Shown here: positions 37,971 through 47,726 of the stretch, one piece after another
How positions within the stretch are numbered: position 1 is the stretch's first letter
Layout: each line of letters starts with the position of its first letter
From: Deltaproteobacteria bacterium
Lineage (GTDB): Bacteria; Myxococcota_A; Polyangia; Polyangiales; Polyangiaceae
NCBI GenBank assembly: GCA_016218915.1
Contig: JACRCQ010000009.1
Span: 186,001 to 250,000, forward strand
Direction: 5' to 3'
Length of the DNA: 64,000 nt
Notes under the pieces: model-generated
Database searches by the model: none
Told to the model about the DNA's origin: nothing
What the model saw: the letters and a program-made list of their open reading frames with translations, nothing else
Made by a program: the position numbers and the translations under genes

Positions 37971-37991
37971 GCGGGATCGATTCGTTCCCAC
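37971..37991. promoter_or_regulatory. Palindromic motif copy c (M23 peptidase promoter)
   Basis: On the minus strand it reads GTGGGAACGAATCGATCCC, which matches the best copy (48747-48773) at all but two or three core positions. Its centre is ~106 bases upstream of the peptidase start at 37875. It lies just outside the 3' end of the second giant kinase gene. Confidence 0.65.
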
Positions 37992-38024
37992 AGCGCAGTG
38001 CGCTTTGCCTGCCGGGCCCAACCC

Positions 38025-41000
38025 CTATGGGGACTTGGGCGCGCAGCGATGCCCCGCAGGGGCCGCGCGAAGTGTGGGGTGCCCGTCCTCCCAGACGACC
38101 GGGACGTCGCGCCACACCTCCCTCAGCAGATCGCAGTAGTCGCGGTAGAACACTCCCAGATCGAAGGATTCGTGATCTCCCAACTCCGTGGCCGCGAAGA
38201 CCTTGCCGTCCCGGAACGCAACGTGCGTCACAGGCCCATGCATCTGGACTCGGTACAAGGACGCGCCGCTCCGGAGGTCCCACACACCGAGCACGCCGTT
38301 CGAGAACCCTGACACAAGGGTTCCTGGCGGGCCTGCGATCAATCGCTCCACCGCGTACGCGGGAACATCCTCGAATCCGACCCGCGCGACGTGTCGCCCC
38401 TGCCCGGACAGCAGAATACGGCCATCCCGATACCCGGCGACGATCCGCGAATCGATTCTCGCGATCGACGTCAACCCATCTTCCGCCGATCCGACGACCT
38501 CGGCCTCCCCGCCAGCACGCACGCTTCGCACCTCATGGCCGACTCCCACGAGAAGGTCGTCTCCCGCTACACCGATAGCTGCCACACCTGAAGCGAGAAT
38601 CCTGCTCTGTGCTTGGGAATCGACCAGCACAGCATCGCCTCGGGCGGACAGACCCACACAGCCCCACGGAAGGGCGACAAGGTCTCTCAGACCTTGGACG
38701 GGCGCGGCGCCTGCATTTCGATCTTCGCGAAGCAGCCAGCGCGCCACCCGATCGTCGTACCCTGCAATGCAAAGCTGCGAGCCGTCCGATGTCACGACAG
38801 CGAACCGGGCATGGTTCTCAACCTCCTTGCGCCACGCGAAGTCACGCCGCGCAGGGGGATGAGGAGGACCGAGCGCCACCCACCCTTCATGGGAAAACGC
38901 CTCAGGCGGGTCGAGGAGCAGCGTGGACGCAAACCACATCGGGCGCCCGGTTGCTGGATTCCAGGAGCGCACCGTGGCATCGTCCCCGGCCGTCAGCATC
39001 CTGCTCCCGCCTTCTGCGAACAAGACCGCATTGGCATCGGATCGGTGTCCGCGGAAGGAAGCGAGTCGCTCGCCAGTCACGCTCCAGATGCCGACCCCGC
39101 CACCGGACAGAGCTACGCCGAGTCGTTGACCATCCGGGTGGAATGCCACGGCCATGACCCGATCCGGCAGGGGCTCGATGATCCGGATCGATCTTCCGGA
39201 TGCCACGTCCCACAGCCGGATGGTCGCGTCATCTCCCCCGGAGGCAATCCACCTGCCGTCGGGCGAGAATCGAACCGTGCGCACCGGCGCTCTGTGGCCT
39301 CGGAGCACACCATGGGGTCGCCCCGTTTTCGCATCCCACAAACGAACCGTGGGATCACCTCCGCTCGCCAGCCAGCGGCCGTCTGGGCTGTAGTCGAGAT
39401 CAAGCACGATCTGATCGTGGCCGGTCAGGACCATTCGCTCGGAAGCTGACTTCACGTCCAGGACACGGATCGTGGGCCGATCGCCTGTGGCGGCAATCGA
39501 CAGCCCGTCCGGTGCCATGGCCACCGCGCGCGCTGGCCACGATGCATTGGCCCACAGGACTTCGGCACTTCGCCGTTCCAGGTTCCACAGGCGGACGGAA
39601 TGGTCCCATGCCCCGGAGACCAACCGATTTCCATCGGCCGAAAAGTCCAGAGCGCAGATGGCGCCGGTGTGCCCGGCCCATTCCTCGAGTGCGACGCCTG
39701 TTGCCGATTCGGAAATGCGCAGAGTCCTATCCCTGCCACCCGAAGCGATTCGCCGTCCCTGCGGATCCACGGCGAGCGCATACACGGGCGCGGTGTTCGG
39801 CTCGATGCGGCGCGCTTTGGCACTCTGTCGTAGATTCCAGAACCGCAGGACCTGATCCTCGCCTCCTACGACAATCCCGGTGCCCCCTTCCAGCGTCACC
39901 TGGTTCTGGGTGACATTGCTGGTCGTCGGAATGTCTGCAAGCTCCTGCCCCGTGGCGAGATCCTTGACTCTCACATGCTGCGACCGGGTCCATTGCGACA
40001 CGATCACACGGCCGTCCGCGGGTGTGACCAACGCCATCACGTGCCCATCCACGGCCCATCGACGCGATTCCGTCCCGATGTCCGCCCGCAGCTCGCGTAC
40101 CCTCTCCTGGCCGCCCACGAGCAAGGAGTTGCCATCGAGCGTCCAGGCAACGACCGGACGTTGCTCCTGTGAGGAAAGCGTGAGGAGCAGAGAGCCGTCG
40201 TGGACACTCCATACCCGTACCTGCCCCGCAAGGTCAGCCGAAGCGATCCTGTTGCCCTGCGGGTGGAACGCCAGCTGTCGAATCTCCCCAAGGTGGCCCT
40301 GGAGTCCGCGCACGAAGCTGCCGTCCTGCACCCTCCACAGCCGCAACGTGCGATCGTCGCTTCCAGACGCCAGCGTGTTGCCATCAGCCGAAAACGCCAC
40401 CCTTCGGACGAGGCTCGTGTGGCCTTGGAGCACGCGGCGCGTTGCCGTGGGCACGTGCCACAGATCCACGGTCCCGTTCCAGATACCCGCAGCAATCCAT
40501 TGCCCGTCCTTGGACAAGGCCAGGGACACCACCTGGTCCATCTGCCCCCGAAGGCTATCCAAGGGCATTCCTCGCCGGTCGGTGAGATGCACGGTGCCAC
40601 CAACTCCCGCAGCAGCGACCAGGCTGCCGTCCGGGGTCGCAGCGACGACATTGACGGCCAGGCCGATGGGTCTGCGCCATTGGAGCGAGGAGCGGCCGAC
40701 GTCCCACCACAACGATCGTATCTCGAGGGAATCCTGGGTTTCGAGCGCGCTGCGGAGCTTGGCCCTGGCTTCGAGCATGTCCTCGTGGCGCAGGTCTGCC
40801 TTGGCCCCCTGACGAAGCGCCTCTGCCCTTCGTTCTTCTGCGGCGATTCTCTGGGTATCTGCGATAGCGCGCTGCCTGCTGGCAACGCGCCATGCGGCCC
40901 AGAAAGCAATCGCCACCGTGCACAGACCGACCATGACCGCGGCCAGGGTGAAGCGACGCGTACGCGACCGGCGCAGCTCCAGGCGACGGCCGGTTTCGAG

Positions 41001-43337
41001 AAACGCTTTCACACCATCAGGCAACGGAGTGTGCTCGCATCGTCGGAAAGCATCCCGAAGCGCATCGCCACGCCATGTCTCTTCCGAACGCCCTCCGCGA
41101 CGCTTCCACGCGTCGGCCGCCTGCTGCAGCTCCTGCACGAACGCGACTTCCTCGCGACTGGCCTCCAGCCAACGACGCAGTCGATCCCAGGTTCGCACGA
41201 GCGATTCGTGCACGAGCTCGACCTCCGCATCGTCCCGATCGTCACCCCCGCGATGCACCACCACCGCACGGGTCTCGGTCAGGCGCTCGAGCACGCCCGC
41301 AGCACCTGCGGCGAGCCCTTCGAGCAAGGTCGTGCGTGGCACCACCAGACGATTTCCTTCTGCAGAAATCAGGCGTAGCAGGATGTCCCGTGCCATGCCG
41401 ACCTGCTCGGCATGCAACGTCGCGAGCACGCCGTCAGCATGGTGGGCGAGCGACCCCACTACCCCTCCCATTGCATCGTAGGCAGCCCTCGTCAGCACCC
41501 TTCGTTCGCTGTCCCTGTGTTCCCAGAGCATCTGTGCGGCAAACTGCAGCAAGGGAAGCGCTGCAGGCTCGCCCCGAACCGCCTGCAGCATCTCGTCGAC
41601 CAGACTCTCATCTTCCCATCCGTAGCCCGCCAGTCGCACCGGCCGGACCAGTATCTCGCGCAAAGCAGAAGGCCCGGGACTGCGGAGGACCGTCACGTGG
41701 GTGAGCACGTCGCTCATCGCGCGTGTCTCGGCCACGCGACCCAGGAAGTCGTCGCGCAGCGTGAAGACCACGCGAACCGGCCCTGCCGGCTCGTCGGCCG
41801 CAAGGCTCAATGCATCAAGGAACGCCTGACGTTCACGCTCGTCAGACACGAGCGTGTACAGCTCTTCCAGCTGATCCACGAACAACAAGACCGCAGTGCC
41901 GGTGCGGTTCGCGAGCTCTTCGAGCCACAGTCCCAGACGTGCCGGGGACTCCAGCAGGGACCGCTCACGCTCCTGGAGCGCCGCTCCCTCCCCCGTTCCC
42001 GCGTACTGCTGTTCGGTGTCTCCTTGTGCGTCGTCCGCGCCATTCATAGGATCGGGCGCACCTTGGGTGGATGTTGGATTCAGCGCGTCCCGATGGATCC
42101 GCTCCTCGCGGGTCGTCACATCGTCCGGCGGCGGCTCGGGAAGGCGCCCTGAGGAGGAGCCGACGGAAACCGTCACATGGGATACCCTTCGCACCAGGCG
42201 CAAGAGCGGTCTGCGGCCGGGTCGCATGCGCAGTACGGTCCAGGCGCGCTGCTCGCGCAGTCGCGGGATCACGCCCGCCTGCACGAACGAGCTCTTGCCG
42301 CATCCGGAAGGGCCGACCACGGGCAGCACGGGTTGCTCGCGCAGGCGCTCCACGAATGCGCCTGATTCCGCGTCGCGGCCACAGAACCGGTCCGAATGGC
42401 GCTCGCCATAGGCCTGCAAGCCTCGGAAGGGCACCTCGAGCTCCGTGCGGGTCGAAGGGCCGGACAGCATCCGATCCAGGGCAGCAACCAGCTCGGCCGC
42501 GTCGGGTCTGGCCCTTGGATCCCATTCGAGGCAGCGAGTCACGATGGATCGGAATTCAGCCGGCAGCGCAGGGTCCAATGGCTCGAAGCGAGTGCGCCGA
42601 CGCAGGTGCTGCTCGATGACCTCTGGCGCAAGTCCGTGGAACGGATGGGCTCGGTTGGCCATCTCGTAGAGCAGCATTCCGAACGCCCACGCATCGGTCG
42701 CCTCGGTGCACTGGCCTGCCTGCCACTGCTCTGGAGCCATGTACGCGGGCGTTCCCTGCACCACCGCGTCATCGATGGTGTCAACGTCGTCCACCGTGCT
42801 CGGCTCATCCACTTCTCCGAGCATCAGGGAGCTGTCCTGCCCGCCCTCCATGCGTTTTGCCAGGCCGAAGTCCACCACACGCACCCGTGCATCACGCCCG
42901 ATGATCACGTTCGATGGCTTCAGATCGCGATGAAGAATGCGACGTCGATGCGCTTCGCGCAGGGCCTCGGAGATGGCCAGAGCAATCCGCAGGATCTCTG
43001 GCAGCGGCGCAGGACCGTGGCGCAGACGGTCGCGAAGGGTTTGCCCCTCCACGTATTCCAGGGCGAGGTAGGGCCGTCCGTCGTGCTCGCCGACTCCATG
43101 CACGGTCACGATGTTGGGATGATTGAACCGTGCCGTTGCGCGCGCCTCGATCATGAAGCGCTCGTTGACGTCGTACAGACCCTGGGTCGGATGCAGCAGC
43201 TTGATGGCTACCCGCCGGCCGAGAATCATGTCGCGCGCCAGGTACACCTCAGCCATCCCGCCGCGTCCGAGCAGCCAGATCACCCGGTATTGATCCACCA
43301 TCGTGCCTGCCGCGAGAGGAGGGCTCGCTCGGGCCAC
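38025..43337 (-). CDS. Giant Ser/Thr kinase - STAND NTPase - WD40 protein (paralogue 2)
   Basis: A ~1,770-residue paralogue of the protein at 26182-31584. The frame is open for about 1 kb upstream, but a GTG at 43337 has an ideal ribosome site (GGAGGTGA, eight bases away), and the homology with paralogue 1 begins just after it. The kinase motifs are GRGGMAEVYLARD, Lys about K46, HRDLKPSN (D138) and DFGLAK (D156). Walker A is GPSGCGKSS near 342-350. A transmembrane helix and a long WD40 array follow, and the C-terminus has YRDYCDLLREVWRDVPVVW. It sits between the M23 peptidase and the FAD oxidoreductase, both carrying the shared C-terminal domain. Confidence 0.93.
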   Translation of the reverse strand: MARASPPLAAGTMVDQYRVIWLLGRGGMAEVYLARDMILGRRVAIKLLHPTQGLYDVNERFMIEARATARFNHPNIVTVHGVGEHDGRPYLALEYVEGQTLRDRLRHGPAPLPEILRIALAISEALREAHRRRILHRDLKPSNVIIGRDARVRVVDFGLAKRMEGGQDSSLMLGEVDEPSTVDDVDTIDDAVVQGTPAYMAPEQWQAGQCTEATDAWAFGMLLYEMANRAHPFHGLAPEVIEQHLRRRTRFEPLDPALPAEFRSIVTRCLEWDPRARPDAAELVAALDRMLSGPSTRTELEVPFRGLQAYGERHSDRFCGRDAESGAFVERLREQPVLPVVGPSGCGKSSFVQAGVIPRLREQRAWTVLRMRPGRRPLLRLVRRVSHVTVSVGSSSGRLPEPPPDDVTTREERIHRDALNPTSTQGAPDPMNGADDAQGDTEQQYAGTGEGAALQERERSLLESPARLGLWLEELANRTGTAVLLFVDQLEELYTLVSDERERQAFLDALSLAADEPAGPVRVVFTLRDDFLGRVAETRAMSDVLTHVTVLRSPGPSALREILVRPVRLAGYGWEDESLVDEMLQAVRGEPAALPLLQFAAQMLWEHRDSERRVLTRAAYDAMGGVVGSLAHHADGVLATLHAEQVGMARDILLRLISAEGNRLVVPRTTLLEGLAAGAAGVLERLTETRAVVVHRGGDDRDDAEVELVHESLVRTWDRLRRWLEASREEVAFVQELQQAADAWKRRGGRSEETWRGDALRDAFRRCEHTPLPDGVKAFLETGRRLELRRSRTRRFTLAAVMVGLCTVAIAFWAAWRVASRQRAIADTQRIAAEERRAEALRQGAKADLRHEDMLEARAKLRSALETQDSLEIRSLWWDVGRSSLQWRRPIGLAVNVVAATPDGSLVAAAGVGGTVHLTDRRGMPLDSLRGQMDQVVSLALSKDGQWIAAGIWNGTVDLWHVPTATRRVLQGHTSLVRRVAFSADGNTLASGSDDRTLRLWRVQDGSFVRGLQGHLGEIRQLAFHPQGNRIASADLAGQVRVWSVHDGSLLLTLSSQEQRPVVAWTLDGNSLLVGGQERVRELRADIGTESRRWAVDGHVMALVTPADGRVIVSQWTRSQHVRVKDLATGQELADIPTTSNVTQNQVTLEGGTGIVVGGEDQVLRFWNLRQSAKARRIEPNTAPVYALAVDPQGRRIASGGRDRTLRISESATGVALEEWAGHTGAICALDFSADGNRLVSGAWDHSVRLWNLERRSAEVLWANASWPARAVAMAPDGLSIAATGDRPTIRVLDVKSASERMVLTGHDQIVLDLDYSPDGRWLASGGDPTVRLWDAKTGRPHGVLRGHRAPVRTVRFSPDGRWIASGGDDATIRLWDVASGRSIRIIEPLPDRVMAVAFHPDGQRLGVALSGGGVGIWSVTGERLASFRGHRSDANAVLFAEGGSRMLTAGDDATVRSWNPATGRPMWFASTLLLDPPEAFSHEGWVALGPPHPPARRDFAWRKEVENHARFAVVTSDGSQLCIAGYDDRVARWLLREDRNAGAAPVQGLRDLVALPWGCVGLSARGDAVLVDSQAQSRILASGVAAIGVAGDDLLVGVGHEVRSVRAGGEAEVVGSAEDGLTSIARIDSRIVAGYRDGRILLSGQGRHVARVGFEDVPAYAVERLIAGPPGTLVSGFSNGVLGVWDLRSGASLYRVQMHGPVTHVAFRDGKVFAATELGDHESFDLGVFYRDYCDLLREVWRDVPVVWEDGHPTLRAAPAGHRCAPKSP

Positions 43338-43528
43338 GGTCAGCTCACCTCCGGCCCCTGCGAACGCCTCCTGGCACGCTGCAAAGGGATGCGTGGTCCG
43401 AAGTCGGCTGGCTCGAATCGATGCATGGCAGCAGGTGCGTCCTGGTCGCGGGTCCGGGGCGGCCGCAGCATAGCACGGCAATGAGACCGATGACCGTGGC
43501 GAGTGGACGGACCTGGCCGGTGGAGTGC

Positions 43529-45718
43529 CTACGGCTGAAGCGACGCGAAGAACGCGTATCTGTACCGGTTGGTGTAGCAGGCATCGCCCCCTGCTGCCTG
43601 CAAGCAGCGCGTGACGACATCCTGAGAGAACGGACCGTAGGCTTCCTTGTTCCCGGAGCTGGACTGCCCGGCGTCCTCCACGCAGGTCGACGTGTACGTC
43701 GAGTCCTTGTGGGCCCCATGCATGCACGCCCCGTTGCCACGAAGACCCACCGCAAAGCTCTTGCCCCAACGCGGAATGGATACCTTGTGGCCATCGATGA
43801 CGAAGTCCATCGTTGCCTGGCACGCCGGACCGCCTCCGTATTGGACGCAATGATCCACCATCTGCTTGGTGAACGGCCCGTAGGCGTTCTGATCGTCGAC
43901 GCAGAAGCCGAGCCCGAGATCCGCGTGCGCTCCCGGCGGGCAGAACAGGACGCCGCTCGGCTGAGAGCCGCTGCCGCCGTGCAAGGGCTCGAGGACCTCC
44001 CCTGCGCCCGGCAGCTGCTTGCCCTGAATGGTCCAGCTGATGGGCGCGTACTTCTTCACGCGCGTCTGGACCCATGCATAATGCTCGACAAGCGAGCGGG
44101 TGTCGTCGATCCCTGCTGACACCATCGTTGCGGCCGCTGCCCCGGCCCCAATGCCTGAGCTGAACTCGATGGGATGAAGCCGGATCGCAGCATTCGCCCG
44201 GAAGGACTGCGCCATGGTCTTTCCGGCAACCAACAGGTTCGCCACGTCCCTGTTCGTCAGCGCGCGCAAGGGAATGTAGAAGGGCAGAGCCTGGAGCTCC
44301 GAAGACACGTATCCCGGATAGCTGCATCCCTTCATCGGGTGGATGTCGCCGTTGTAGACGCCGATCGCGATCCGATCGATGAACCGCTTGCCTGTCAAGG
44401 CCGAGGCCGGTCCTTCGAGGTCCTTGCCGGAGAGCACGAAGTCGTCCACGCCGATGCTGCGTCGCGTGTCCCGCACGTACGGATACTTCGAAAGGCCGTG
44501 CGCCGTTCCGAATACGTCACTCGCCAGGGACAGCTTGCTTCCAACGCCCTGGGGCGCATGGCTTCGGTACCACCGATACCACCCCCAGGCGTGACGCTCC
44601 GCTGCCTCCAGCGCGCTGTGATTCACACCGCCCTTCCAGTCGTCGACCTCTGCCAGCGCCTGCGCGCGGCTCTGGAGCAGATAGCCGTAGGCGTAGTCGT
44701 TCCCCGGATTCCAATTCTGGTTCGACAGCTGTCCAGCCCCGGAAGAACCGCTCCCCTTCACTCTTCGATACGTCCAGATCTTCTCCCAGCTCGAGTTGCC
44801 CATGCCGTAGAACTCGGGATGATCGGGCTGCCCCGCTGGAGCGTTGTCGGCGACCGCGGAGTCGTTGTACCTCACCACGAACGGGTACACGAACGCCTGT
44901 CCGCATAGCTCGCTGGCGCTCGTGGTGCTTCCGTCACTTTCCTCGACGCCCTGGAGCCAGGCCGCCCGTGACAGCACCATCACCTCTCCGAACTCGGTCG
45001 CATCGACCACCACAGGCCCGGCAGCGCGCTGGCTCGACATGGTGATCGTTTCCTTGGTGAAACGAGGCGAGTCGTGCACGTCGTACCAGTCGTCCAGGTC
45101 CTGCGACAGCGGCACGTCGTAGCCGCCCCAGCTCTGCATGTTGCGAGCGGTCCTGCGAATCGCGACCACGCTCTTGATCCTGCGCTGTCCACCTGATTCC
45201 GACGTGGTCACGCGCTTGACCACCGTGTTCTTGAGCACCGTCAGATTCGGTGTCTGCGAGATCGCAGGAAGAATCTGCTGCGCAAGGAGCGCTTTGGGCT
45301 CGTAGCAGTTCTTCGAGACCCAGCATCCCCCGGGATTGCCGATCGCATTCATCCATTTGACGAATTCGGCGGGAAGGTTCTCTGCCTTCTTCGCGATCGC
45401 GCCCACATCGTAGCCGTCCACCTTGTGCCACGCGAAGTCCACCGCCGGCACCCCTCCAGCCGTCAGCTGACCGCCAGGCCAGTCCGTCGGCTCCACGAGG
45501 CACGTCTTGACTCCTTCCCTGGCAGCGGTGAGCGCTGCGGACAGCGCAGCGGTGGTTCCGCCAGCCACGATGACGTCGCAGCTCAGGTTCGAGTTCACCG
45601 CGTCGGAGACGCTCTCTTCCGGGTCGAAGTCCCCGGAGCCGGAGTGCACAGCGCAACCGGCGCTGAGCACGACCATCGCACCAACCATGAGCCTTGCTGC
45701 GAGCTGAATCCCGTTCAT
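43529..45718 (-). CDS. FAD-dependent oxidoreductase lipoprotein with shared Cys-rich C-terminal domain
   Basis: A ~729-residue secreted flavoenzyme. The start is the ATG at 45718 (AGGAGAGG upstream), with lipobox LSAGC. The N-terminal dinucleotide-binding motif is DVIVAGGTTAALSAALTAAR followed by LVEPTDWPGGQL, as in the FAD_oxidored family. A late FAD motif is LLVAGKTMAQSF, with a Gly-rich segment (SSGIGAGAAA). Residues ~593-729 are the duplicated Cys-rich domain (AYGPFTK...YGGGPAC...RWGKSFAVGLRG; AYGPFS...). The substrate is not known; relatives oxidise small molecules or sugars. A good palindromic motif (copy d) lies ~143 bases upstream. Confidence 0.85.
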   Translation of the reverse strand: MNGIQLAARLMVGAMVVLSAGCAVHSGSGDFDPEESVSDAVNSNLSCDVIVAGGTTAALSAALTAAREGVKTCLVEPTDWPGGQLTAGGVPAVDFAWHKVDGYDVGAIAKKAENLPAEFVKWMNAIGNPGGCWVSKNCYEPKALLAQQILPAISQTPNLTVLKNTVVKRVTTSESGGQRRIKSVVAIRRTARNMQSWGGYDVPLSQDLDDWYDVHDSPRFTKETITMSSQRAAGPVVVDATEFGEVMVLSRAAWLQGVEESDGSTTSASELCGQAFVYPFVVRYNDSAVADNAPAGQPDHPEFYGMGNSSWEKIWTYRRVKGSGSSGAGQLSNQNWNPGNDYAYGYLLQSRAQALAEVDDWKGGVNHSALEAAERHAWGWYRWYRSHAPQGVGSKLSLASDVFGTAHGLSKYPYVRDTRRSIGVDDFVLSGKDLEGPASALTGKRFIDRIAIGVYNGDIHPMKGCSYPGYVSSELQALPFYIPLRALTNRDVANLLVAGKTMAQSFRANAAIRLHPIEFSSGIGAGAAAATMVSAGIDDTRSLVEHYAWVQTRVKKYAPISWTIQGKQLPGAGEVLEPLHGGSGSQPSGVLFCPPGAHADLGLGFCVDDQNAYGPFTKQMVDHCVQYGGGPACQATMDFVIDGHKVSIPRWGKSFAVGLRGNGACMHGAHKDSTYTSTCVEDAGQSSSGNKEAYGPFSQDVVTRCLQAAGGDACYTNRYRYAFFASLQP

Positions 45719-45850
45719 CGTGCGCCTCTCCTGCGGGTACGCTGCCCCCGCTTCGTCGATGCAATGCACGACCGGTGCCACGGGGTCAGCGCCTGGCAGC
45801 CCGGGATCGCTGGAGATTCGTGCCGCAGCGTTTCGCCGTCGATCGCGCTG

Positions 45851-45871
45851 GTGGGATCGAAATGATCCCAG
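45851..45871. promoter_or_regulatory. Palindromic motif copy d (FAD oxidoreductase promoter)
   Basis: Reads GTGGGATCGAAATGATCCCA. It differs from the best copy at only two central bases and the last base. The centre is ~143 bases upstream of the oxidoreductase start. It lies in the 209-base gap after the chelatase-like lipoprotein gene. Confidence 0.68.
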
Positions 45872-45927
45872 TGCGAACGCCGCGTTCCCCACGCGCACGG
45901 CGCTGACGTCAGCCGGGCCACCGTGGC

Positions 45928-47676
45928 CTACCTGGCCAGCGCAGCCTCGACCTGACGCGCCAGCAGCTCGATCAGCCGAGCGTCGTTGTTGGGCGCGCGG
46001 TACATCGCCCAGGTGCCCCGGTATTGCCCCTGGACCGGCGACGATTCGTCAGGTGGACCCTTTGCCGGATCGTAGCCGAGGTGTCCCCATGCACCCAGCT
46101 CGAACGCCAGCGACGGGTCCGCATCGTACATGGCCACATCCGCCGGTGTCTGTCGCGGCGGCGGGTACCCCCCCTGCGCGCCACACCCTGCCATGTGGAA
46201 GCAACACGGCACCGTGCCGCAACCGGTCGTGGCCCAGATCCCCCAGTAGGGAGCGAAAGGGGTGCCGTCCTTCGGCCACGCGCTCGCATCGCCTCCGTAC
46301 GATCGCCACGATCGAATCCCGATCTCCTTGCCGATCTGATTGGGCACCTCGATCAGGTTCAGCACGGAATCTGCGACGATCTGGGGGAATCCCACCACGA
46401 TGTGCTCCACCCCCTGATCGATCAGGAACTGCAGAGCGTCCCAGTAGCGGTATCCCCAGGGCAGGTCCGGCAGCTTCCTGTCGGTTTCGTACAGGTATGC
46501 GTGGCCGAGGTCCTCTCCTCGCATGGCCCGGGAGAGCTCTACCAGCCCGTTGTCCGGATTGAGCTCCTTGACTCCCATGAAGGCGCCCACCACGAGCGAC
46601 GGATTGAGGCCTGGCCGACGTTTCACCAGCTCCGCGCGGATTGCGACTTCCAGTGCAACCGTGTCGTCGATCTTCGGATCGAATACCTGGTTGTTCGGAG
46701 TGATGGCGTGGTTGAGCAGCAGCACGCCGGTCTTGTCATCCGCGACCACCGGCGACAGCGCCGCAGCAATGGCCTCTGCATTGGACGCGGCCAGCGCTGC
46801 GTCGGCCACGACCGGATTGGGAGCCGCTGCGAGGTCGATGGATTCGTCCTTGTCCGCAGGTCCTGCCGTTGATGTCCACCCCGCGGGCGCTGAAGGATAC
46901 GAGCGCTCCATCAGGTCGGTCGGATCGTTGAGCCAGGTCAAGGTCGCGGCCTTGCCGGTCCGGCGACTCCAGTCTTGGAGCGCCTTCTTTCCCATGCGGT
47001 AAACGTCGAAGCTCTTGGAGAACCTCGCCCCACCCACGGTCAGATCGATCATCAGGATCCGCGTGGCCCCTTTGCTCGCCAGCCGTTCGAACGGTCCGTC
47101 TACGTCATAGCGCTCCGGGTCGCACCCCTGCCAGGCTCCTTCGGGCTCCTGCTCTCCGCAGTAGTTGCAGTGGACGGTCGCATCGTTGGGCGATTGGTAG
47201 ATGAACCTGGGATAGGGCCAGCTCGAGACATCACCTTTGGCCGAAATCCATGATGCGATCTCTACTTCGATCGTAGTGCCGCGCTCCGAGGCAATCGCGC
47301 TCAAGGCATTCTGAAGATCCGCCCGTTGCTTTGCTACGATCGAATCGAACGGATCCACGCCTCCCAGCTTTTCGTACTCGAAGGGGTACTTGGCCCTGCT
47401 CTTGGCGACCGAGCCTGCGCCGAGCACCATGCCCCAGTTCTCGGGCTTCCAGATCGCCATCTTGTAGACGGAGTGATTGGGATCGTAGGCGAACATCTGA
47501 ACCGCGCTGTCCCAAAGATTCTGGTCGGAATACCGAGGAAACCCGCCGTGGACGACCAGCACGACGCCGATCGCAGCCGGCGCGCTCGGCGGTTCGCCGG
47601 ACGACGAATCTCCGCACGACGCCAATGCCAGCAGGGCAAGGATCAGCGCGCCCAGCCTCGAGACACCGCATGCCAT
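45928..47676 (-). CDS. Secreted lipoprotein resembling the chelatase (CbiX/ferrochelatase) fold
   Basis: A ~582-residue lipoprotein (start ATG 47676 with GGGAGAGG upstream; lipobox LALASC). I do not recognise a named family. Two halves show a repeated plan: a hydrophobic strand followed by a His motif (VGVVLVVHGGFPRYSDQN; GVLLLNHAITPNNQVFD), and later IVVGFPQIVADSV. This recalls class II chelatases (two-domain ferrochelatase/CbiX), which bind metals or tetrapyrroles. Three to four Cys are clustered near CNYCGEQ and CGTVPCC. An exported lipid-anchored chelatase-like protein would be unusual; the assignment is a weak inference. Probably co-transcribed with the upstream lipoprotein gene, 50 bases away. 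Confidence 0.72.
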   Translation of the reverse strand: MACGVSRLGALILALLALASCGDSSSGEPPSAPAAIGVVLVVHGGFPRYSDQNLWDSAVQMFAYDPNHSVYKMAIWKPENWGMVLGAGSVAKSRAKYPFEYEKLGGVDPFDSIVAKQRADLQNALSAIASERGTTIEVEIASWISAKGDVSSWPYPRFIYQSPNDATVHCNYCGEQEPEGAWQGCDPERYDVDGPFERLASKGATRILMIDLTVGGARFSKSFDVYRMGKKALQDWSRRTGKAATLTWLNDPTDLMERSYPSAPAGWTSTAGPADKDESIDLAAAPNPVVADAALAASNAEAIAAALSPVVADDKTGVLLLNHAITPNNQVFDPKIDDTVALEVAIRAELVKRRPGLNPSLVVGAFMGVKELNPDNGLVELSRAMRGEDLGHAYLYETDRKLPDLPWGYRYWDALQFLIDQGVEHIVVGFPQIVADSVLNLIEVPNQIGKEIGIRSWRSYGGDASAWPKDGTPFAPYWGIWATTGCGTVPCCFHMAGCGAQGGYPPPRQTPADVAMYDADPSLAFELGAWGHLGYDPAKGPPDESSPVQGQYRGTWAMYRAPNNDARLIELLARQVEAALAR

Positions 47677-47726
47677 CGATTCGCCTCTCCCTTGCACGCA
47701 CGCGCGCCTGGCTCCGGCGCGCAGGA

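Noticed and set aside
43338..44327. Open frame extending the second giant kinase by ~330 codons
   Set aside because: A GTG with an ideal ribosome site at 43337 fits the paralogue alignment; the extension is antisense to the FAD oxidoreductase.
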